From the NCBI GenBank assembly GCA_028691615.1, contig JAQUYX010000006.1, positions 1 through 40,238 on the forward strand: DNA of 40,238 nt. Reading direction: 5' to 3'. Below, piece by piece: positions 24,137 to 31,950 of the stretch (position 1 is its first letter; every line of letters begins with the position of its first letter). The stretch is from Victivallaceae bacterium. GTDB taxonomy: Bacteria; Verrucomicrobiota; Lentisphaeria; Victivallales; Victivallaceae. The position numbers were made by a program, and so were the translations under genes. The notes below the pieces were generated by a model. The model saw only the letters and a list, made by a program, of their open reading frames with translations. It was not told the DNA's origin and made no database searches.

Positions 24137-24876
24137 AAACTTCGATCCTCTTTGCCGCCGCCTTCTCGGGAATCCTCTTCGCCGCCGGAGCCGGTACGGT
24201 GGTCTATCGGGTCAACGGCAGTGAAAAAAGTATTTCCGACGCCAAGCTCATCAGCATCGACAACAAAATCGTCACCTTCAAGTACAACGGGGGAACCCAG
24301 CAGATCTCCGTGGGCAACCTGGTCAAATATTACGACTCCGATTCCGGCATCTCCGGCGGCGCGTTTGACGACGGGACGCTGGATTACAACGTATCCATCC
24401 GGGATGTCACCATGCCGGAGCGCGGCATGACCAGTTCCCACAAGAACCGTGTCGTCGCCGAAGCGAAAATCCGCTACGTCGTCGATCCGAAGCTCGAAAA
24501 AAATCGCAAGATGGTCATTCGCGAACCCTATTTCTATCTTTTCGTGCTCTCGGAGAGCAAAGACGGCAGCCGCCGGGCGCACCATGTGTTCAGCTATCCG
24601 GCCGCGGCGAAGTATCGGACCAAATATTACAACGAGCCGGACATTCTCAAACAGATCAATTCCCCCGACCGCGCACATATTTCCGGCGGCAACTTCAATA
24701 CGCTCGGAGGACTTTCGGGCGAAAAGAGTTTCAAAATTGCGCTCAAGGGAATCGGCGAACGCAAAATCGTCGCCTACACCGTGATCGCCTGGGGCAAAGA
24801 CCGCGAGGCGGGCCGCAAAAACTGGACGCGCAGCGGACTGAGCGTCTCGGAAAACTGGTTCATGCGGATTCGATAG
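24133..24876 (+). CDS. Exported protein of unknown function
   Basis: 247 residues with a clear signal peptide (MKTSILFAAAFSGILFAAGA, cleavage probably near residue 20). The start overlaps the stop of the HAD gene as ATGA. The mature part begins with a small beta-rich module (VVYRVNGSEKSISDAKLISI ... TFKYNGGTQQISVGNLVKYY), which resembles short SH3-like modules in Verrucomicrobiota exported proteins. The C-terminal 170 residues form a beta-sandwich-like domain (about 80-247). No catalytic motif is visible. Probable location: periplasm or outer surface. I do not recognise the family. Confidence 0.75.
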   Translation: MKTSILFAAAFSGILFAAGAGTVVYRVNGSEKSISDAKLISIDNKIVTFKYNGGTQQISVGNLVKYYDSDSGISGGAFDDGTLDYNVSIRDVTMPERGMTSSHKNRVVAEAKIRYVVDPKLEKNRKMVIREPYFYLFVLSESKDGSRRAHHVFSYPAAAKYRTKYYNEPDILKQINSPDRAHISGGNFNTLGGLSGEKSFKIALKGIGERKIVAYTVIAWGKDREAGRKNWTRSGLSVSENWFMRIR

Positions 24877-24914
24877 TTCCCCCCCCCTTTCATCCTTCAG
24901 GAAAGACCGACGAC

Positions 24915-25262
24915 ATGCATAAAGTAATCACCCGGCACCTGGTCAAGACCTTCGACATCGGAGTCAATGGCAATCTCTACGGCGGACGCCTTCTGGACTG
25001 GCTCGACGAAAGCGGAGCGCTTTACCTCAAGGAAACTTATCCGCATTTGCGCTTTGTGACCTACCTGATGGGGGAAACCGTCTTTCACAAGCCGGTTCGG
25101 CAGGGCGAGATGCTCACCTTCGTGGTCACCGCAGCTGTCGAAGGCGCGCATTCGGTGAAAATGAATATCAGCGCCATGCGCGCGGAAGAAACCGTGCTTT
25201 CCACTGTCACCGTCTTTGTCTGCGTCGACGCGCAGGGGAGCAAACGCGGCATTCGCGATTGA
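24915..25262 (+). CDS. Acyl-CoA thioesterase, hotdog fold (YciA-like)
   Basis: 115 residues, the size of single-domain hotdog thioesterases, which hydrolyse acyl-CoA to free acid and CoA. The helix signature GVNGNLYGGRLLDWLDESGAL (residues 16-36, with its conserved Asn-Gly and Asp-Glu) matches the YciA/BFIT-type acyl-CoA thioesterase motif, followed by the VFHKPVRQGEMLTF strand. The usual C-terminal tail of YciA is short here. It is the last plus-strand gene of the uvrC group and converges on the AsmA-like gene 48 bases away. Confidence 0.85.
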   Translation: MHKVITRHLVKTFDIGVNGNLYGGRLLDWLDESGALYLKETYPHLRFVTYLMGETVFHKPVRQGEMLTFVVTAAVEGAHSVKMNISAMRAEETVLSTVTVFVCVDAQGSKRGIRD

Positions 25263-25310
25263 CTTTTTGCCGATTCGCCCGGAAAATCCCGACCGAAACC
25301 CGCACGGAAA

Positions 25311-28295
25311 TTACCGGAGTTTCCGCAGTTTGTCGAGCAAAGTACGCGCCTTTTCGCCCACTTTCTCCAGAGAATCATTGCCGACGGAAATCTGCAAGTC
25401 GCGCATTTCCGGCGCCTCGCTGGTTCCGTCGATCCGCATAAAAATGCCCCCCAGCAGCAAATCCAGCTCGGAAGTCAGCGCCAATCCCAATGGATCGGCC
25501 AGCAAAACCTGCCCGGTAAAAGCGAGTTTCCGCACAATTTTTCCATTCAGCTCGAATTTTCGAATCATCCCCTTGCCGCCGCCGAAGAATAAGTTCATCG
25601 TCCCACGGTCAAACCAGATCTCCTTGTCGAGCCTGCCGATGCCGCCAAGCACGCCCGCATGGGGAATTTTGTCGATCATCTGAAACGGAATCGCAAAGAT
25701 CCGACCGACCACGCTTTCCAGAAAATGATGCGTCAGCACCACCTTGCCCGTCTCCAGTTCCACCGATCCGGCAAGCCGGTTGAGAAGCTGCGTCCGGGTA
25801 CGGCCTGAAGTATTTAAATTCCATTGCGCCCGGGTCAGCACACCGACGAGATCGTCGAACTGCGGGGAAATCACCAGCAGAAGATTGCCGAGATTCATCG
25901 CCCCCGAACTTGCGGCACGACTGCGGACAACCCAGGTTCCATCGGGCTTCGTAGTCAAATCAAAATTCCCGGCCACCTGTCCGGCGGACTCCCGAAAAAC
26001 AAATTCCCGACACAAAAGCTCTCCCCCCTTGAGTTCCGCCCCGAAGCGAAAGGCAAAATTGTGATTCCTGCCCGCAATGATCCGATCCAGTTGTCCTTGC
26101 AAAATCACCCGGCGCGGCCCGAAATCAAGGCGTGGAAGCGACTGCGCTTTCTTTGCTTCGGAAGCCCCCGCCGCCGTCCCGGAAGATGCGGATCCGGCGG
26201 ATTTTTCCTGCGTTTGGGGCAACTTTTCCCCGGAGCTGGTCGCGCCTCGAAGGTCCAACAATTTGGAAGAAAGATTCACCGTAACGGGCTGATCCAAATT
26301 GTCGGGGACGACGCCATGAATGGACAACTGGGCCACGTTCGAGCGTTTGTGCGCGAGATCGCAACTTCCTTGAATTTGCAACTTTCCCGACGCACGCGTC
26401 AGGGTTATTGCACAATGCCCCTGCACCAGTCGCGCTGGGTCAACCCATTGGAGCGCTCCCACCTCCAACTCGGCTTTCGCCGAATCGAAACAAAAATCGG
26501 AGAACCGGCAGCGAATCCTCCCGGAACTAAGAAATCCGGGCGCATCGCCAAACCATTGCAGCAACCGTCCGTCCAGACGAACCATCTCCCCGTCCGCGGA
26601 AAAATCCCCTTTCCCCGGCAGATACCGGAACGGGAGCTGAACCTCGAAGAGCGTCTTCTGCTTCTCTTGGAGCATCATCCGACAGCGGGACGCGACAATC
26701 TCTCCCTCCGGCCGCACGCCAAGAACAAAATCCACAGTGGCTTCCGGAGTGATCGGCCTTGAAATCGCGCGCCCGGAGAGTCGAAGCGCTTCCGTGGAAA
26801 TTTTGCCGGACAAACGCAATCCGCCTCGAGAGCGCGCATAGGATAAATGGAGTTTTCCATGCAGCATTCCCCCCGAAATCGTCACCGGCGATTGTGGGAC
26901 GGCACTGCCCAATAATTTTCCGGCATCGAGCGACCAGTCCACGTTTCCCCCGCCGTCAACCGACGAGGCGTCCAGCTGCCCGGTCAATACGCTGTCGAGA
27001 GCTCCCGTCGGCAACTCGAACCCGTTCTGCAGCAGTTTTCCCGCGTGGAAATTACGCATCACCACCTGCGCCTTCGCCCCCTTCCGGATCTCGCCGGAAC
27101 GCAGATGAATCCGAAGCGGCCGCAGCAACGTTCCGGTGCAATCGCCCCGGGACGAATCGACGGCGCGAAATTGGAACTTTTCGACCCGGAGCAACTTCTC
27201 CGCGCCGCCGGAAATTTCCAGCGACACAAGACAAGTCACCGCTGCGCCCTCCTTCAACCGCAGCGAGGCATTCCCCCCGATCTGAAGCTGTGACGCATTG
27301 AAATCGACTTTGCCTTTGCCGTCAAACCGCCCCTGTCCATACCGCCTGCCCAACAGAAATTCACAGACCGTCGCAGTCGCCAATTCTCCCGAATGCGCCT
27401 CAAACGCGAGTGTGCCGCGCTCAAAATTGGTTTCCACCACGCCGGTGGCAGAAAGAATCGCATCCGGGTTTCGTCCGGATTCCCCGGCGGTAAGAAGCAT
27501 CTGACCAATCCGGTACTCCTTGGCATCGACACGCCCGGACGCATCCAGTTGCAGATCGCGATTGTGAAACTTGCGCCCGTCAATCAGCGCGGTGAAACCT
27601 GCGGCGTTCGCACGCAGCTGCCATTGATCCTCGCCCTTCGTGCCGCCTTCCAGCGCAAGACGCGGAATCTCCAGAAGCGTTCCGGAGCGCGCACGCAAGG
27701 ACACCTTCGCTCCGCCGGCGATCTGAAATGTTTCCGGCGTCAGACAGCAGAGCGCCAGATCCACCTGTTCCATTTGCAAGACGCTTGCGTCCGCCTGCCG
27801 GATTGAGAGCGCGCCGTCCAGAATCCGGGCGCGCCGGATGTCGATCACCCAAGGATTGCTCCGGCGTCCCTCCGACGGTTCGGGAATGGGCGCGTCCTTC
27901 GGCACATTGACCACCGCGGGAAGCGCCGGTTGCTCCGGCTGATCCAAATTGATCTGAAGGCGCGGCTTCTCCAAATGCAAATCGGCCAGCGAAAAAAAGA
28001 AACCGCGCCGATAGCCCCAGCTGTACCGTCCCTCGGCACGCGCGGCGGTAAAAAGCACCGATTCGCCGTCCTGCCACCGGCAATCCCGGAGCGACACCCT
28101 GCCGCTCTTCGGGTTCCAAACGCACTCCCCGGCCGAAATCCGGCACCCCGAGACGAACCCGAGGAAAGGCAGCGTCACATGCCGCAATCCCCAAGGAGTC
28201 ACCGACACGCCGAACAGCACCGCAGCTGCCCCGACCACGCATGCAAATACGATTCCAGCACGGAGGCAGAGCCTTTTGACGCGACCACTACTCAC
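25311..28295 (-). CDS. Large AsmA-like / DUF3971-type membrane-anchored protein
   Basis: 994 residues. One N-terminal membrane segment (about residues 12-33, AGIVFACVVGAAAVLFGVSV) is followed by a long, repetitive beta-rich periplasmic body. The C-terminal part (ARTQWNLNTSGRTR-like region, VVLTHHFLESVVGRIFAIPF, GMIRKFELNGKIV) resembles the AsmA/YdbH C-terminal region of bridge-like lipid-transfer proteins that span the periplasm. An alanine- and serine-rich low-complexity linker with EKSAGSASSGTAAGASEA lies near residues 700-720. The start is a GTG at 28295 with GGAGGAGGAAGG 13-24 bases upstream; an ATG inside that stretch opens only a six-codon frame. It follows the small unknown gene by 27 bases, in one operon. 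Role inferred: lipid transport or outer-membrane maintenance. Confidence 0.72.
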   Translation of the reverse strand: MSSGRVKRLCLRAGIVFACVVGAAAVLFGVSVTPWGLRHVTLPFLGFVSGCRISAGECVWNPKSGRVSLRDCRWQDGESVLFTAARAEGRYSWGYRRGFFFSLADLHLEKPRLQINLDQPEQPALPAVVNVPKDAPIPEPSEGRRSNPWVIDIRRARILDGALSIRQADASVLQMEQVDLALCCLTPETFQIAGGAKVSLRARSGTLLEIPRLALEGGTKGEDQWQLRANAAGFTALIDGRKFHNRDLQLDASGRVDAKEYRIGQMLLTAGESGRNPDAILSATGVVETNFERGTLAFEAHSGELATATVCEFLLGRRYGQGRFDGKGKVDFNASQLQIGGNASLRLKEGAAVTCLVSLEISGGAEKLLRVEKFQFRAVDSSRGDCTGTLLRPLRIHLRSGEIRKGAKAQVVMRNFHAGKLLQNGFELPTGALDSVLTGQLDASSVDGGGNVDWSLDAGKLLGSAVPQSPVTISGGMLHGKLHLSYARSRGGLRLSGKISTEALRLSGRAISRPITPEATVDFVLGVRPEGEIVASRCRMMLQEKQKTLFEVQLPFRYLPGKGDFSADGEMVRLDGRLLQWFGDAPGFLSSGRIRCRFSDFCFDSAKAELEVGALQWVDPARLVQGHCAITLTRASGKLQIQGSCDLAHKRSNVAQLSIHGVVPDNLDQPVTVNLSSKLLDLRGATSSGEKLPQTQEKSAGSASSGTAAGASEAKKAQSLPRLDFGPRRVILQGQLDRIIAGRNHNFAFRFGAELKGGELLCREFVFRESAGQVAGNFDLTTKPDGTWVVRSRAASSGAMNLGNLLLVISPQFDDLVGVLTRAQWNLNTSGRTRTQLLNRLAGSVELETGKVVLTHHFLESVVGRIFAIPFQMIDKIPHAGVLGGIGRLDKEIWFDRGTMNLFFGGGKGMIRKFELNGKIVRKLAFTGQVLLADPLGLALTSELDLLLGGIFMRIDGTSEAPEMRDLQISVGNDSLEKVGEKARTLLDKLRKLR
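26898..26909 (+). repeat. GACGGCACTGCC motif copy 3 (inside the AsmA-like gene)
   Basis: One-base variant (central C for G) of the 14406 and 17807 copies. It lies within coding DNA, which weakens the case for a regulatory role. Confidence 0.4.
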
Positions 28296-28322
28296 TGCGG
28301 CGTTCCATCCTTCCTCCTCCGC

Positions 28323-28793
28323 TCAGCGCGAAAGCATCGCCTGCAGTTCGTCCTGAAATGCGATCGCATCCTCTTCGGTAGGTTTGCCGTTGACATTGTC
28401 CAAACTGAGTCGGCCCATCCGGTCGACGAACCAATCGGCCGTGGCGCCCGAGGCAAAGACCACGGAACCGGAAATTGCCATGCCGGGACGGGCGATCTTG
28501 CTGATTTCGATTTTGGTTTTTCCGGCGGCGGGGGCAGCCTCCCCCGCGGCGGGAGAAGCGGCGTCCGCCATCGCGGGATCGGCGGCGGGCTTCTTCTCCT
28601 CCTTGGGCGCGGCGGGCTTCGGATCGAACTTGCCCCAATCGATCTCATCGAGGGTCGAAGCAAGGATGCGGATTTCCATATAGGTATATTTGGTGGAGAA
28701 CTTTTCGTTGACCATCTGCTGCACCTGCGAAAGCGATTCGCCGTTTTCGATCAGGGGCGCCATGAACTTCTTGATTTCATTTTCATTTGTCAT
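28323..28793 (-). CDS. Small conserved-looking two-domain protein of unknown function
   Basis: 156 residues starting at the ATG at 28793 with AAAGGAG upstream. An N-terminal helical domain (about 1-55, FMAPLIENGESLSQVQQMV and YTYMEIRILASTLDEIDW) looks like a small helix-turn-helix-type fold. A linker rich in Ala, Pro, Lys and Glu (about 57-92) separates it from a C-terminal beta domain (KTKIEISKIARPGMAISGSV, ADWFVDRMGRLSLDN). No signal peptide, so cytoplasmic. It is the first gene of the unit that continues into the AsmA-like gene, and divergent from pepF across 101 bases. Function unknown. Confidence 0.8.
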   Translation of the reverse strand: MTNENEIKKFMAPLIENGESLSQVQQMVNEKFSTKYTYMEIRILASTLDEIDWGKFDPKPAAPKEEKKPAADPAMADAASPAAGEAAPAAGKTKIEISKIARPGMAISGSVVFASGATADWFVDRMGRLSLDNVNGKPTEEDAIAFQDELQAMLSR

Positions 28794-28894
28794 AGGAAAA
28801 AAACTCCTTTGAAAATGTTTTTTTGTTTGCCTATTTCGGTTTTCAGTGTAATTTACCGTGTCATACTTCTTTTTTCAACAGGAAAGGCAAAAAA

Positions 28895-30733
28895 ATGACG
28901 GCGAAAAACAATCCACGGCATTCCCTCCCCGCACGGAAGGATATCCCGGTGAATATGACTTGGGATCTGGCGGCGCTTTACCCGGGGGAAGAGCTGTTCG
29001 AGAAAGATTTCGCGGCCATGCAAAAGGCCTTCGAACGCTTCCTCTCCTATGAAGGCAAACTCGCGCAGTCCCCGGAGATTCTCCGCAGCGCCATCGAAGC
29101 CGAGGATGAATACAGCCGACTGGCGGAAAAACTTTACACCTTCCGCCACCTGCGCAGCGACGAGGACGTGGCAAATTCCCGCAACCAAAGCGCAACGTCG
29201 AAACTGGAGGTGCTCTTCGCTTCGATGGAGGCGAAATCCTCTTGGTTTGAACCGGAAATCATGCAGATTCCCGAGCCGAAAATGAAGGAATTTCTCGCCT
29301 CCGACGCGCTCAAATTCTACCGCCGGAGCTTGGAAGAACTGCTCCGGGAGAGAGCACACATTCTCTCCGGTGCCGAAGAACGCATCTTCGCGGCGCTCTC
29401 CGACGTGCTCGCCGCGCCGGACCGGATCGCGGAAATCGTCTCCGACGCCGAACTGCCGATGGTCGCCGTGACCGATGAGCAAGGCGAACGCCGGAAATTA
29501 TCCAGCGGCAATTACCGTGTTTTCATGGAAAGCGCCGATCGCGCGGTGCGCCGCAGGGCCTATCGCGGCATGATGTCCGCCTACGGAAAATTCAAACAGA
29601 CCTTTGCCGCGACGCTCGACAACGCGGTCAAATGCGAGGCGATTTCCGCCCGGCTGCACCATTATGGATCGAGTCTGGAAGCCAGTCTCAGCGACGATAA
29701 CATCCCCTGCAACGTTTACACCGATCTCATCGACGCAGTTCACCACAAGATCGGGTATCTGACAGAATACCTCAACGTGCGCAAAGAATATCTGAATCTG
29801 ACACGCCCGGCGATGTACGATTTGTACAATCCGCTGGTTCCTTCCTGCAAGCGCACCTATTCTTACGACGAGGCGAAAGCACTGGTGAAGGCGGCGCTGG
29901 CGCCGCTGGGCGCGGAATACGCCGCGCTGCTGGATCGCGCGTTCAACGAACGCTGGATTGATGTCATGGAGAACAAGAACAAGCGATCGGGGGCCTATTC
30001 CGGCGGCTGTTACGACTCCTACAGCTATATTCTGTTGAATTTCAACGGGACGCTCAACGATGTCTTCACGCTGGCGCATGAGTTGGGGCATTCGATGCAC
30101 AGCTGTTTTTCCAACGCGAACCAGCACTATCATTATGCAAATTACAGCATTTTTGTGGCGGAGGTGGCCTCGACGACCAATGAGCTGTTGCTGTTTGAGT
30201 ACCTGCTCAAACACAATGGCGGCGACCGGGAGTTCCGCATTTACCTGTTGAGTACGCTGGCCGACGAGATACGCGCGACGATTTACCGGCAGACCATGTT
30301 TGCGGAGTTTGAGCTTCTGACGCACCGTCTGGCGGAGCAGTCCGTTCCGCTCGACGCCGACCGGCTCTGCGGCGAATACCGCAAATTGAATGATCTCTAT
30401 TACGGCGGAGCGATCCGTTCCGATGCATGGATTGCCAATGAATGGGCGCGCATTCCGCATTTTTATTACGATTTCTACGTCTACAAATACGCGACGGGGA
30501 TGTCGGCGGCAATCAAGCTTTCGCGCAATATTCTTTCCGGCGACAGGGAACTTTTGAAGCGTTATTTTGATTTTCTGAAGGCGGGCGATTCGCGGGATGT
30601 TCTGGACATCATGCGGGATGCGGGAGCGGATCTCTCGACGCCGGCGACGGTGGAGGCGGCGCTGGACTATTTCGGTGAAGTAGTTGCCGAATTGAAGTCC
30701 TTGCGCAATGCATCCCCCGAAGCGCGCAGCTGA
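28895..30733 (+). CDS. pepF: Oligoendopeptidase F (M3B metallopeptidase)
   Basis: 612 residues from the ATG at 28895, preceded by AGGAAAGG; the typical PepF length is about 600. It is a cytoplasmic zinc peptidase that cuts short oligopeptides. The zinc site HELGH is at residues 395-399 within TLAHELGHSMHS, followed by the ASTTNE segment carrying the third ligand Glu. The N-terminal helical M3 domain starts with MTWDLAALYPGEE, and SGAYSGGCYDSYSYILLNF precedes the active site as expected. It is transcribed alone, divergent from the small unknown/AsmA-like pair. No defect seen. Confidence 0.95.
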   Translation: MTAKNNPRHSLPARKDIPVNMTWDLAALYPGEELFEKDFAAMQKAFERFLSYEGKLAQSPEILRSAIEAEDEYSRLAEKLYTFRHLRSDEDVANSRNQSATSKLEVLFASMEAKSSWFEPEIMQIPEPKMKEFLASDALKFYRRSLEELLRERAHILSGAEERIFAALSDVLAAPDRIAEIVSDAELPMVAVTDEQGERRKLSSGNYRVFMESADRAVRRRAYRGMMSAYGKFKQTFAATLDNAVKCEAISARLHHYGSSLEASLSDDNIPCNVYTDLIDAVHHKIGYLTEYLNVRKEYLNLTRPAMYDLYNPLVPSCKRTYSYDEAKALVKAALAPLGAEYAALLDRAFNERWIDVMENKNKRSGAYSGGCYDSYSYILLNFNGTLNDVFTLAHELGHSMHSCFSNANQHYHYANYSIFVAEVASTTNELLLFEYLLKHNGGDREFRIYLLSTLADEIRATIYRQTMFAEFELLTHRLAEQSVPLDADRLCGEYRKLNDLYYGGAIRSDAWIANEWARIPHFYYDFYVYKYATGMSAAIKLSRNILSGDRELLKRYFDFLKAGDSRDVLDIMRDAGADLSTPATVEAALDYFGEVVAELKSLRNASPEARS

Positions 30734-30764
30734 CGGTGCTGACAAGATTCGCGACGGGACTTTT

Positions 30765-30776
30765 GGCAGTGCCGTC
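30765..30776 (-). repeat. GACGGCACTGCC motif copy 4 (after pepF)
   Basis: Identical to copy 3 on the opposite strand and located in the gap between pepF and the LacI promoter. Three of the four copies in the window are intergenic. Confidence 0.45.
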
Positions 30777-30823
30777 GCAGCTGACCGCGCAAAAAAAATA
30801 TTTCTTTTTTTAACATTGCCCTC

Positions 30824-30852
30824 TTGACACGGGCTTTCTTTTCAGATATAAT
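30824..30852 (+). promoter_or_regulatory. Perfect consensus sigma-70 promoter of the LacI gene
   Basis: TTGACA (30824-30829), exactly 17 bases, then TATAAT (30847-30852). Twelve of twelve consensus bases with optimal spacing is rare and implies a very strong promoter that must be held down by a repressor. Confidence 0.9.
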
Positions 30853-30853
30853 A

Positions 30854-30866
30854 TTACATGATGTAA
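30854..30866. promoter_or_regulatory. Perfect 13-base palindrome, probable LacI-family operator
   Basis: TTACAT-G-ATGTAA starts two bases after the -10 box and covers the expected transcription start. A repressor bound here would block initiation. LacI-family proteins bind palindromes of this size, and the gene just downstream encodes one. A half-site-like TGTAACG appears again near 31911 before the next gene. Confidence 0.75.
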
Positions 30867-30911
30867 CGATTCAGCATAGAGTACATTCGCAAAAGGAAAA
30901 CCGCGGATATC

Positions 30912-31880
30912 ATGACGCCAACCCTGAAAACAGTCGCGCAAGAGGCCAACGTCTCCGTTTCCCTTGTTTCGCAATACCTTTCCGGATCTCCTGCGGCCCG
31001 CATGAAAGCGGAAACGAAAAAGCGGATCGATCAGGCCGTTGCACACTTGAACTACCGCCCCTCCGCTATTGCGCGCTCTCTGCGGCAGGGGCGTTCTCAC
31101 ACCATCGGGATGCCGATCGCAAATTTGCGCAACCGCTACTTCGCAACCATCGCCGATCTGGTGCTTGCGGAATGCAATGCTCACGGCTATCAACTGCTCA
31201 TGGGATACTGCGGGGACGGCAGACAATCCGAGCTGGCGGCGACGCAGATGCTGCTGGATCGCCGAGTCGACGGAATGTTTTTGCTTTTGTCGCAGGAAGC
31301 ACTCCAATCCACGCATATACCGGCAATCGCTTTCGATTTTGCCCAGGACGCAGTTCTGTGCGCGACGCGCGATTACCGGGATGCGTTTCGTGCGGCACTG
31401 AGTGCGCAGTCCGCGAAAAGCTGCACGCTTCTGGCGCCTCCTTGCAATGATTGGAACAGTCAGCTTTCGGAGGTCTGCCTAGAGCGGTCAATTCCGCTTG
31501 ACATCATAGAATTTGATTTTGCACAGATCAATGACAAGTCCAATTTTTTACGCGAGAATGTACTCCTGCGCGCACCCGAGACAATCTTTTGCCGAGGCTG
31601 GGCGTCCGCCGCGGCATTGATCCATTTCTGCCGCGAAAAAGCTCCGGACTTCAAGCCGCGGATCATCACAGACGCCCCCTTTTTCTTCCCGGAGCTTTGC
31701 GACGAACGCATTGCGGGCACAGCCAGTGTGGATCTCGCACTCTTTGTTCATCGCTGCATGGAAGAACTGATCGCAGAGATCGAACGGGGCGAAGGAAAAA
31801 ATTTCTCATCAAAGGCTCGATATTTCCCGGCTGCCGACTTCGCGAAACTTTTTCCAGAAGGGGAACGAATCTCCGAATAG
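30912..31880 (+). CDS. LacI family transcriptional regulator
   Basis: 322 residues. The N-terminal LacI helix-turn-helix (TLKTVAQEANVSVSLVSQYL, residues 4-23) is followed by the hinge region RPSAIARSLRQGRSHTIG. The periplasmic-binding-protein-like effector domain covers residues 60-310 (YFATIADLVLAECNAHGYQL, LLDRRVDGMFLLLSQ). It ends a little short of the usual 330-345 residues. Promoter and palindrome upstream indicate strong autoregulation. The four following genes are on the same strand; the first starts 70 bases downstream, and no terminator is seen between, so they may be cotranscribed. It probably senses a sugar released by the cassette. Confidence 0.92.
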   Translation: MTPTLKTVAQEANVSVSLVSQYLSGSPAARMKAETKKRIDQAVAHLNYRPSAIARSLRQGRSHTIGMPIANLRNRYFATIADLVLAECNAHGYQLLMGYCGDGRQSELAATQMLLDRRVDGMFLLLSQEALQSTHIPAIAFDFAQDAVLCATRDYRDAFRAALSAQSAKSCTLLAPPCNDWNSQLSEVCLERSIPLDIIEFDFAQINDKSNFLRENVLLRAPETIFCRGWASAAALIHFCREKAPDFKPRIITDAPFFFPELCDERIAGTASVDLALFVHRCMEELIAEIERGEGKNFSSKARYFPAADFAKLFPEGERISE

Positions 31881-31950
31881 GAAAATCTTATTTTTTCAAT
31901 TGTTTGCTGTAACGTTTTATCAAAAAAAAGAGAACAAGGGAAATTAGCTG

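Noticed and set aside
29498-30745. 415-codon open frame on the minus strand
   Set aside because: Shadow of pepF, overlapping the HELGH region on the opposite strand.
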